Made by a program: the position numbers and the translations under genes. The notes under the pieces are model-generated. The model was given only the letters and a program-made list of their open reading frames with translations. It did not search any database and had not been told where the DNA came from. From NCBI GenBank assembly GCA_946055175.1, contig CAMGET010000129.1, positions 1 to 5,275 on the forward strand: a stretch of DNA of 5,275 nt, written 5' to 3'. The DNA is from an uncultured Roseburia sp. (GTDB taxonomy: Bacteria; Bacillota; Clostridia; Lachnospirales; Lachnospiraceae). Position 1 is the stretch's first letter. Each line of letters begins with the position of its first letter. Shown piece after piece: positions 1 through 4,133 of this stretch.

Positions 1-331
1 CTTTCTCAATCGCTACCATTTCACGGGGCGTTACCTTACCTAAGTAATTATCAATCCTGCTTTTATCAATGGTACGAATCTGTTCCAGCTGAACAACGGA
101 CGCTTCTTTGAATGCAGGATTGTCGTAAATAACAAAGTGCGTCGGCATATTCGCTTTCTTATGGATTCTGGTGGTGACCGTTGCCACAATCAATGTGGGA
201 GCGTGTTTATTACCGGTATCGTTCTGAATGACGATAACCGGACGGATGCCGCCTTGTTCCGACCCAACTACCGGGTCCAGCTTGGCGCAATAAATATCAC
301 CACGGCAATATACCCAATTTTCTTTCATCAT
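1..331 (-). CDS. MazF/PemK-family endoribonuclease toxin (C-terminus cut by window edge)
   Basis: This reading frame gives 110 codons from an ATG at 331 and continues past base 1, so only a few C-terminal residues are missing (the family is about 110-120 aa). The protein opens MMKENWVYCRGDIY and carries the family signature GSEQGGIRPVIVIQND at residues 23-38, then PT at 45-46 and VTTRI at 52-56. By alignment from memory with B. subtilis MazF, catalytic Arg25 and Thr48 correspond to R30 and T53 here, and LEQIRTIDK is also kept, so the toxin looks intact. MazF enzymes are sequence-specific ribonucleases that cut mRNA as dimers and are normally held by a MazE antitoxin. No MazE-like gene is visible upstream; the next gene on this strand is a small XRE regulator over 500 nt away. 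The start is set by AGGAGGT at 346-340, 8 nt before ATG 331; a second ATG at 328 is in frame. An orphan MazF on a mobile element is the best reading. Confidence 0.9.
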   Translation of the reverse strand, partial: MMKENWVYCRGDIYCAKLDPVVGSEQGGIRPVIVIQNDTGNKHAPTLIVATVTTRIHKKANMPTHFVIYDNPAFKEASVVQLEQIRTIDKSRIDNYLGKVTPREMVAIEK

Positions 332-845
332 GTGCCATGACCTCCTTTCGTTGGGTATGTAATAACTGACTGCCCGAAAGGAATCAGGCAGTCAGTCCAA
401 AAGTCTATGTGTCCCATATTTACCACGCACCCCTGGGAAAGAGGGCTTACGCCCTCAGGGAATCACCGAACGACTGATTGCGAATCAGTTCCATAGGAAT
501 CTAACCTCTGCCGGGTTCTCCGCCAGCTCCGTAGAGAAGTATCTTTAATCCTGTTGCTTTCATGGCCGTATTGGGAGCAACCCAATATTTACAAGCCAGT
601 ATTGATCGCTGGCATCGGGAGAGAGACAACTGCTTAATTTATAGAAGAAAGTCGTTCTGTTTCTCTGTCCGATACGTCACGGCGTACCGCTGATGTGGCT
701 GATGCTCTCGCACCGGCAACAGGAACGTATTCGATGACTGTGTATTCAGTTTTCAAGGATCAAGCAGCCGATTTTCTTTGGCTGTATCTAAATTGTACCT
801 GTTCCTCATGCAAGTTTTTATTGCCTCGTAGGTATAGTTTTGAGG
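332..845 (-). other. Long hairpin-rich leader between the short XRE gene and mazF; no convincing gene
   Basis: This 514-nt stretch holds no gene I can assign. It contains many local hairpins: 365-374/387-396, 441-446/451-456 extended by 431-434/457-460, 473-479/483-489, 569-575/581-587, 595-599/609-613 and 766-770/779-783. On the minus strand it also carries short open frames without good ribosome binding sites: 809-753 (MRNRYNLDTAKENRLLDP), overlapping by TTGA a TTG-started 40-codon frame at 756-634 (begins KTEYTVIEYVPVAGARA after the TTG), then 563-501 (MKATGLKILLYGAGGEPGRG) and 494-447 (MELIRNQSFGDSLRA). I do not recognise any of these. The region could be a structured RNA leader of mazF, a set of leader peptides, or the decayed remains of a gene. 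Confidence 0.4.
343..396 (-). promoter_or_regulatory. mazF leader hairpin with possible pseudoknot onto the ribosome binding site
   Basis: A perfect 10-bp stem (387-396 with 365-374, ACTGACTGCC/GGCAGTCAGT) closes a 12-nt loop just upstream of mazF. On the minus strand the loop contains TCCTTTCG (382-375), exactly complementary to CGAAAGGA at 350-343, which covers AGGA of the mazF Shine-Dalgarno (346-340). Stem, loop and linker lengths (4 nt and 14 nt) allow an H-type pseudoknot that would hide the ribosome binding site. The hairpin lacks a U-tract, so it is not a standard terminator. The complementarity is seen directly; translational control is inference. Confidence 0.5.
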
Positions 846-1061
846 TTATTCACGACCTAAAAATATGTAATCAAGGGTTGTCTCAAAGCGCACAACCAGT
901 TCGATTGCCAAATCAATAGAGATACCTCTGTTGCCGGTTTCAATTCGTGCAATGGTGTTTGCGGCAACACCTAACTGCTCCGCAAGCTGTTCCTGTGTAA
1001 GCCCATGTTCCTTTCTCAAGGCTTTAATTCTTTTTCCGCTTTCAACCAAGTCGTAATACAT
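846..1061 (-). CDS. Short XRE-family helix-turn-helix regulator (71 aa)
   Basis: A compact DNA-binding protein that is almost entirely one Cro/C1-type helix-turn-helix. It begins MYYDLVESGKRIKALRKEHG, has the positioning helix TQEQLAEQLG at residues 22-31 and the recognition helix around AANTIARIETG at 33-43, and ends in SLDYIFLGRE-like sequence typical of single-domain XRE proteins of Clostridia mobile elements. ATG 1061 follows GGAGGA at 1073-1068 with good spacing. An in-frame ATG at 1151 also has a strong site (AAGGAGGA) and would add 30 residues (starting MAKGIENRARSPPA) that do not look like part of the HTH fold; I prefer the short form but cannot exclude the long one. The gene lies downstream of two tandem minus-strand terminators and upstream of mazF, with which it may be cotranscribed. 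Its target is unknown. Confidence 0.88.
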   Translation of the reverse strand: MYYDLVESGKRIKALRKEHGLTQEQLAEQLGVAANTIARIETGNRGISIDLAIELVVRFETTLDYIFLGRE

Positions 1062-1152
1062 TTTCGTTCCTCCGTGTTTTTGAATTTGTGAAGTTGCAAA
1101 ATCAAAAACAGCGGGAGGAGATCGTGCCCGATTCTCAATACCCTTTGCCATC

Positions 1153-1173
1153 TGCCTGTCCTCCTTGCAGGCA
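1153..1173 (-). promoter_or_regulatory. Ribosome binding site in a hairpin loop (alternative start at 1151)
   Basis: TGCCTG and CAGGCA (1153-1158 and 1168-1173) form a 6-bp stem whose 9-nt loop contains AAGGAGGA on the minus strand, 8 nt from the in-frame ATG at 1151. The site could serve the longer form of the XRE protein or translation of a leader segment fused in frame to it. Confidence 0.4.
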
Positions 1174-1174
1174 T

Positions 1175-1208
1175 AAAAAAAGAGCCGGAGTAAATTACTC
1201 CAAGCTCT
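1175..1208 (-). terminator. Intrinsic terminator, proximal of two, upstream of the short XRE gene
   Basis: On the minus strand the stem AGAGC / GCTCT (1204-1208 with 1181-1185) continues after a small internal loop into GGAGTA/TACTCC (1196-1201 with 1187-1192) with a 3-nt loop, then runs into seven U (1181-1175). It sits 24 nt before the ATG at 1151, so it is either a second terminator for the 187-aa gene or an attenuator in the leader of the XRE gene. Confidence 0.8.
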
Positions 1209-1252
1209 CGTTCATGCCTTTGTGTTAATTATGGGGGAAAATAGGCAGGTAT

Positions 1253-1286
1253 AAAAAAAGCCCCGTACCCATTACAGGCACGAGGC
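1253..1286 (-). terminator. Intrinsic terminator, distal of two, downstream of the 187-aa gene
   Basis: A 10-bp stem (1277-1286 with 1260-1269, including G-U pairs) with a 7-nt loop is followed on the minus strand by seven U (1259-1253). It lies about 130 nt past the stop codon of the 1414-1977 gene and would end its transcript. Its 3' side shares a 20-nt repeat, 17/20 identical, with the other terminator (1245-1264 and 1167-1186). Confidence 0.85.
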
Positions 1287-1386
1287 GTAACTCTCTCTAT
1301 TCAATTTTATGCCGCTATCTCCCAGCATAGCCATTTTAACACTGGACAAGTCGGACTTTCAGTAGGAAAACCGTCGTATTTTCATC

Positions 1387-1409
1387 GGATTTTAGTCGGA
1401 CTAAAATCC
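1387..1409 (-). terminator. Perfect 10-bp hairpin just after the 187-aa gene (weak terminator or mRNA end)
   Basis: GGATTTTAGT and ACTAAAATCC pair with a 3-nt loop, starting 5 nt after the stop codon of the 1414-1977 gene on the minus strand. No run of U follows, so it is a poor intrinsic terminator by itself and may instead protect the 3' end of the message. The central AGTCGGACT recurs at 1349-1357. Confidence 0.4.
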
Positions 1410-1413
1410 TGTC

Positions 1414-1977
1414 TTAGCACTCACAATAACATAATGCTTCTTCCTCCCTGGCACTTTCCAGGAAATCTTTCAATTTAGGAATGGCTGTTCCCCAAAGTGA
1501 CAGACCAAATAACAGTATCGCTTCTTTCTTTCGGTCATAGTAGGTGCTGCGTTCCATATTCAAAACCTCCAGCATTTCTGATTCCCTGTACTTGAAGCGG
1601 TTGAGATATGCCTTTGAGATAATCTCACAGTACAGAGCGCCTTTATCCGGATATTCTCTGATTTTCAACATAGCCATATCTACCAGTTCAATGATCCACT
1701 TTGTCTCAAATAAGCTGCGAATGCGTTCTTCAAATCGTTCTCTCGCTTCATCCGGAGCAAAGTTCTCCAGATAAATCAATGCACCATCTAAGCTGTCACC
1801 GTAAGTACAAATAAGGGTATCACATACATCATTCGCACGATCAATGGTAGACCAGCACACCTCTCGATATATGGATAAAATCAGCTTTGCTCTTTCATAC
1901 AGAACCTTCTCGTCAATGTTCTGCATCCGGCAAAGCATTCGAATACTGCTTAATACCTGTGTATTATATCTGCTCAT
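1414..1977 (-). CDS. 187-aa putative transcription regulator with C-terminal ArpU/sigma-4-like HTH
   Basis: I do not recognise an exact family for the whole protein. The first ~110 residues are acidic and helical with no catalytic motif that I can see. Residues ~119-163 contain EMLEVLNMERSTYYDRKKEA followed by ILLFGLSLWG, a helix-turn-helix with the '(T/S)YYxRKKEAxxLFGxxLWG' ending typical of ArpU-type phage regulators and other sigma-region-4-like proteins of phages and ICEs. A role as a transcription activator of the element is therefore inferred. The tail CYCEC is unusual, with three cysteines in the last five residues apart from two others. ATG 1977 follows AAAGGAGAT (1991-1983) closely. 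The gene is transcribed from the strong promoter at 2185-2212, divergent from the XRE/ImmA pair across the operator array, so it is the likely target of that repressor. Its mRNA would have a ~200-nt leader and would stop at the terminators at 1253-1286 and 1175-1208. Confidence 0.8.
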   Translation of the reverse strand: MSRYNTQVLSSIRMLCRMQNIDEKVLYERAKLILSIYREVCWSTIDRANDVCDTLICTYGDSLDGALIYLENFAPDEARERFEERIRSLFETKWIIELVDMAMLKIREYPDKGALYCEIISKAYLNRFKYRESEMLEVLNMERSTYYDRKKEAILLFGLSLWGTAIPKLKDFLESAREEEALCYCEC

Positions 1978-2123
1978 TCAGAATCTCCTTTCAGCCTAAT
2001 CCATAAAATAAGAATTCCTTTCTAACTCCTGTCACTTGGCTAAAGGGAAACAAATACCATGGGACAAGAATGACTATAACTTCCGATATTTGATTAAAAT
2101 AACAGAAGTGAAATCGGAAGTTC

Positions 2124-2152
2124 TTGACTTTATAAAAGTTCCGATATATAAT
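2124..2152 (+). promoter_or_regulatory. Rightward promoter of the XRE-immA operon
   Basis: TTGACT (2124-2129), a 17-bp spacer and TATAAT (2147-2152) make a near-consensus sigma-A promoter with start near 2159 and a ~105-nt leader before the ATG at 2264. A half-site lies in the spacer (2137-2145) and one just upstream (2113-2121), consistent with autoregulation. It points toward the leftward promoter at 2185-2212. Confidence 0.85.
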
Positions 2153-2184
2153 TAAGTGGAATTAAAACTTCTGTTATGATTCTT

Positions 2185-2212
2185 ATTATAGCATTTTCCA
2201 GAAGTTTGTCAA
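2185..2212 (-). promoter_or_regulatory. Strong leftward promoter of the 187-aa gene
   Basis: On the minus strand a perfect -35 TTGACA (2212-2207), a 16-bp spacer and a perfect -10 TATAAT (2190-2185) preceded by TGC form an extended -10 promoter; start predicted near 2178. A repressor half-site (2197-2205) fills the spacer and another (2219-2227) sits just upstream. Confidence 0.88.
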
Positions 2213-2263
2213 CAAATAATCGGAAGTTACGAATAAATATTTTTTGAAAGGAAGGATACTACC

Positions 2264-2713
2264 ATGACATTTGGAGAAAAAATTAAAGAAGCTCGTTTGG
2301 CTATGAACCTATCTCAAACGGAGCTTGCCCAGATGACCGGCATTTCCGAAAGATCCCTTTACACCTATGAGCAGCTCGGAACACTCCCCAGAAAAAGCAA
2401 CATCAGAAAACTTGCTGAAGCACTGCATATCTCTGTGTCCTATCTTTTGGACGAATCTGAAACGGATAGCCAGAGCCATATAGATCAGGATATGTTTATT
2501 TTAGAGGCAAAGGAAAACTTCGGTTCAAAAGGAGCAAAAGAAGCTCAGGAAGTGTTGGGTCGTGTAAATTCTCTGTTTGCCGGTGGAGAATTGGACGAGG
2601 ACGCAAAAGATGTATTCTTCCAGGCGATTATGTCAGTTTATATGGACTCTAAGAAAACAGCACGGGAAAAGTACACTCCGAAGAAATACAGAAAGCATAA
2701 AGATAAAGAGTAA
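2264..2713 (+). CDS. XRE-family repressor of an ImmR/ImmA-type switch
   Basis: A 149-aa regulator with an N-terminal Cro/C1-type helix-turn-helix (about residues 5-60; SQTELAQMTG at 17-26 and recognition helix SERSLYTYEQ at 28-37). The C-terminal half (GSKGAKEAQEVLGRVNSLFAGGELDEDAKDVFFQAIM and a very basic tail KKYRKHKDKE) is the kind of tail seen on XRE regulators paired with ImmA peptidases. ATG 2264 has AAAGGAAGG at 2247-2255, 8 nt upstream. The gene is first in a two-gene operon with an ImmA homologue 51 nt downstream, read from the promoter at 2124-2152. The half-site array in front suggests it represses its own promoter and the facing leftward promoter. By analogy with ImmR of ICEBs1, it would keep the element quiet until cleaved. 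No LexA-type self-cleavage domain is present, as expected when a separate protease does the job. Confidence 0.9.
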   Translation: MTFGEKIKEARLAMNLSQTELAQMTGISERSLYTYEQLGTLPRKSNIRKLAEALHISVSYLLDESETDSQSHIDQDMFILEAKENFGSKGAKEAQEVLGRVNSLFAGGELDEDAKDVFFQAIMSVYMDSKKTAREKYTPKKYRKHKDKE

Positions 2714-2723
2714 AATCCTCAAG

Positions 2724-2743
2724 CACAGAATATGTTTTCTGTG
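2724..2743 (+). promoter_or_regulatory. Hairpin between the XRE repressor and immA
   Basis: CACAGAA and TTCTGTG (2724-2730 and 2737-2743) form a perfect 7-bp stem with a 6-nt loop in the 51-nt gap, ending 8 nt before the GGAGGTG ribosome binding site of immA. No U-tract follows, so it may be an mRNA processing or stability element that sets the ratio of repressor to protease. Confidence 0.4.
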
Positions 2744-2764
2744 TGCGATTCGGAGGTGAAGCAA

Positions 2765-3319
2765 ATGAAAACGGCAGAGCATATCATTGAAACTGTCGAT
2801 AAGCTTGTGCGAAAATATCACACCAGAGACCCTTACGAGCTATGTCAGCTGTTAGGTATCAAAATCCACTATTACGATTTACAGAAGAAATTGAAGGGCT
2901 TCTTCTATTACCAGTCCAGACAAAAGAATATCGTGATAGATCACAATGTGAACGGTATCCTGGAGCGTATATTAGTCGCACATGAATTAGGACACGCTGT
3001 CCTGCATACAAAAATCGCTATGATGCACGGCTTTCAAGAAATGGAAGTTTTTGATGATAGATCAATCGAAGAAAATGAAGCAAACTTCTTTGCGGCGGAG
3101 CTTCTGTTAGAAGATGGGAAAGTCCTGGAATGCCTTTCGGAACACACATTTTTTGAAACGGCTAAAATGCTCTATGTACCGGCAGCATTATTAGACTACA
3201 AATTCAGCCTGCTCCACGAAAAAGGAGAGCTGGTAAATTCGATGTATATTCGTAAAGCAGATTTCCTGAAAGAAGATCTTCATGCCTACGATAACGACAT
3301 TGGTTATGGCGATATATGA
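2765..3319 (+). CDS. ImmA/IrrE-family metallopeptidase (antirepressor protease)
   Basis: A 184-aa zinc peptidase of the ImmA/IrrE family (DUF955/peptidase_M78 type). The metal-binding motif HELGH is at residues 73-77 in the context LVAHELGHAVLH, and the downstream glutamate motif ENEANFFAAELL (E105 likely third ligand) follows 28 residues later, with the expected spacing. The N-terminal part (KYHTRDPYELCQLLGIKI and a GFFYYQSRQKNIVID strand region) also matches the family pattern. ImmA of ICEBs1 cleaves the ImmR repressor after DNA damage or cell-cell signalling, inducing excision; the same job is inferred here for the repressor encoded just upstream. ATG 2765 has GGAGGTG at 2752-2758, 6 nt away; the upstream in-frame ATG at 2732 lies in a hairpin loop without a site and is unlikely. 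The gene ends before the large terminator at 3344-3393. Confidence 0.93.
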   Translation: MKTAEHIIETVDKLVRKYHTRDPYELCQLLGIKIHYYDLQKKLKGFFYYQSRQKNIVIDHNVNGILERILVAHELGHAVLHTKIAMMHGFQEMEVFDDRSIEENEANFFAAELLLEDGKVLECLSEHTFFETAKMLYVPAALLDYKFSLLHEKGELVNSMYIRKADFLKEDLHAYDNDIGYGDI

Positions 3320-3343
3320 ATATCTATTTTTATATCTTTACAG

Positions 3344-3393
3344 AAAAAGTCCACCAGTACGATGCGTAGTGCATCATGACTGGTGGACTTTTT
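3344..3393. terminator. Large, probably bidirectional terminator after immA
   Basis: A perfect 15-bp inverted repeat (3344-3358 with 3379-3393) runs from AAAAAGTCC to GGACTTTTT, so it has a U-tract on either strand. The 20-nt interior forms a second 5-bp stem (GATGC/GCATC, 3361-3365/3371-3375), giving a long rod. It begins 24 nt after the immA stop and would end the XRE-immA transcript. Confidence 0.9.
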
Positions 3394-3424
3394 GCTTCTT
3401 AAAGAATCAGTATATTGTGCTGCA

Positions 3425-3474
3425 AAAAAGAACCCCATAGCAGTTCACTCTGTACCGTCAATGGGCTTCTTTTT
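3425..3474. terminator. Second terminator between the convergent genes, mainly for the minus-strand XRE gene
   Basis: AAAAAGAA-CCCAT (3425-3438) pairs with ATGGG-TTCTTTTT (3461-3474) around one C-C mismatch, with a 22-nt loop. On the minus strand it starts 8 nt past the stop of the XRE gene and ends in TTCTTTTTT. It can also work rightward as a backup for immA. Confidence 0.75.
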
Positions 3475-3481
3475 CATTATA

Positions 3482-3859
3482 TCAATCAAGCTCCGCTTTT
3501 TTTATCATCTCTTGCTGGTCAATCAAGACATCAATCAACTTTCCTACGGTTATCAATGTTGTTACATTACACTTTTTCAGTTTTGCAGCAATCTCATTAT
3601 CAATGATGCTGTCGCATTTTGCATATGGGGTATCCAGTAAAAAATAGTCAAAGTTCTTTTCCAAGACGAATGCCAGTTTTAGAAGCATTGCCAAAGAAAC
3701 TTTCGTCTGTCCAACTTCAACATGGCTCATATGATTGTTCGAGCAACCAACCAACGCACCCAAATCAGCCTGACTATAACCCTTTTCCAGTCGGGCAGCT
3801 CTAATGCGCTGACCAATCTTAACGTAATCAATTTCCGGTTGCGTTTCAATCACCTCCAT
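3482..3859 (-). CDS. XRE-family helix-turn-helix regulator (125 aa)
   Basis: The N-terminal half is a Cro/C1-type helix-turn-helix at about residues 14-70: IGQRIRAARLEKGYSQADLG at 15-34, recognition region CSNNHMSHVEVGQ at 39-51, and LEKNFDYFLLD closing the domain. The C-terminal ~50 residues (IIDNEIAAKLKKCN then VGKLIDVLIDQQEMIKK) are helical and may mediate dimerisation. I chose ATG 3859 because a promoter with -10 at 3887-3882 predicts a start near 3875, which would exclude the upstream in-frame ATGs at 3910 and 3883. That leaves a leader of only ~16 nt with no ribosome binding site before the ATG; oddly, a near-perfect GGAGGTGATT begins inside codon 1. The gene is convergent with immA and separated from it by two terminators. 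Its target is unknown; the palindrome at 3928-3945 upstream is a candidate. Confidence 0.85.
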   Translation of the reverse strand: MEVIETQPEIDYVKIGQRIRAARLEKGYSQADLGALVGCSNNHMSHVEVGQTKVSLAMLLKLAFVLEKNFDYFLLDTPYAKCDSIIDNEIAAKLKKCNVTTLITVGKLIDVLIDQQEMIKKAELD

Positions 3860-3881
3860 GCTGTGTATGATTCTGCTATAC

Positions 3882-3910
3882 ATTATAAAATGTACCAAAA
3901 ATCTCAACAA
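3882..3910 (-). promoter_or_regulatory. Probable promoter of the minus-strand XRE gene
   Basis: A perfect -10 TATAAT at 3887-3882 lies 17 bp from TTGTTG at 3910-3905 (TTG core kept, rest poor). The predicted start near 3875 leaves about 16 nt to the ATG at 3859. The weak -35 suggests dependence on a regulator or modest activity. Confidence 0.55.
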
Positions 3911-3927
3911 CCAACATCGGGTGCAAG

Positions 3928-3945
3928 TTGCATTTATAAATGCAA
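3928..3945. repeat. Perfect 18-bp palindrome, candidate operator
   Basis: TTGCATTTATAAATGCAA reads the same on both strands and lies about 20 bp upstream of the -35 of the 3482-3859 XRE promoter. A further TTGCATT half-site occurs at 3969-3975 and a TGCAA at 3922-3926. A dimeric regulator, perhaps the adjacent XRE protein, could bind here; this is inference from shape and position. Confidence 0.5.
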
Positions 3946-3990
3946 TATGATAAAATTTTATAGGCAGATTGCATTAAATGATAGAATCTT

Positions 3991-4007
3991 AACTTCCAGT
4001 AGAAGTT
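3991..4007. repeat. Inverted repeat resembling the XRE-immA operator half-sites
   Basis: AACTTC and GAAGTT (3991-3996/4002-4007) are separated by 5 nt and give ACTTCC followed by AGAAGT, the same half-sites as in the array at 2079-2227 but in a compact arrangement. TTGACA at 4006-4011 overlaps its right end, yet has no -10 at a usual distance. It may be an outlying operator or chance. Confidence 0.4.
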
Positions 4008-4038
4008 GACACTCAATCGAAAAATAAATGCTCAAAAC

Positions 4039-4074
4039 GGGCAGGAAATCAAGAAATTTCTTGATTTCCTGCCC
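4039..4074. repeat. Perfect 36-bp palindrome at the IS left end
   Basis: Eighteen bases from 4039 (GGGCAGGAAATCAAGAAA) are followed immediately by their exact reverse complement, ending at 4074; AAA/TTT flanks extend it past one mismatch. In RNA it would be a very stable hairpin, possibly stopping transcription entering the IS; in DNA it could be a transposase site. The transposase promoter -35 lies in its right arm. Confidence 0.8.
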
Positions 4075-4089
4075 ATTTCTTGTTATAAT
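4061..4089 (+). promoter_or_regulatory. Transposase promoter
   Basis: TTGATT (4061-4066), a 17-bp spacer and a perfect TATAAT (4084-4089) predict a start near 4096, 38 nt before the transposase ATG. The -35 is inside the right arm of the 36-bp palindrome, so anything binding or extruding that palindrome would affect expression. Confidence 0.7.
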
Positions 4090-4090
4090 A

Positions 4091-4122
4091 ATTGAGTAGG
4101 TATACATACTCAATATTTGAGT
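4091..4122. repeat. Alternating TTGAGT/ACTCAA inverted repeats in the transposase leader
   Basis: ATTGAGTA (4091-4098) and TACTCAAT (4107-4114) form an 8-bp stem around GGTATACA; ACTCAA (4108-4113) can instead pair with TTGAGT (4117-4122) next to the start codon. The alternatives are mutually exclusive hairpins and could limit transposase translation. Confidence 0.55.
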
Positions 4123-4133
4123 GAGAAACGATT

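Larger units (their letters stand above)
2079..2227. repeat. Array of seven repressor half-sites (ACTTCYGNT type)
   Basis: Seven 8-9 bp copies of one motif occur in 149 bp: ACTTCCGAT at 2079-2087 (+), ACTTCTGTT at 2109-2101 (-), ACTTCCGAT at 2121-2113 (-), AGTTCCGAT at 2137-2145 (+), ACTTCTGTT at 2167-2175 (+), ACTTCTGGA at 2205-2197 (-) and ACTTCCGAT at 2227-2219 (-). The first and third make a perfect 10-bp inverted repeat (2078-2087/2113-2122). Both promoters carry a copy in their spacer. The XRE protein encoded at 2264-2713 is the natural candidate to bind here; that is inference. Confidence 0.75.

Noticed and set aside
297..338. Short frame from ATG 338 (MAHDERKLGILPW) overlapping the mazF start
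   Set aside because: It lies 1 nt from the Shine-Dalgarno, too close for initiation, and ends after 13 codons; the mazF frame at 331 has ideal spacing.
473..489. Hairpin resembling a tRNA T-arm or anticodon arm (ACTGATTCGCAATCAGT on the minus strand)
   Set aside because: The conserved G53-C61 pair and A58 are missing, and no acceptor stem or other arms fold around it, so it is not a tRNA.
695..919. 74-codon plus-strand open frame
   Set aside because: It overlaps the minus-strand XRE gene and leader, has no ribosome binding site and no recognisable protein features.
1348..1402. Repeated AGTCGGACT (1349-1357 and 1394-1402) as a possible recombination site
   Set aside because: Nine-base near-palindromes 45 bp apart, one being the centre of a gene-end hairpin; no integrase or second end supports an attachment site.
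2206..2233. Alternative rightward promoter TTGTCA-16-TACGAA
   Set aside because: The -10 matches only 3 of 6 positions, far weaker than the promoter at 2124-2152.
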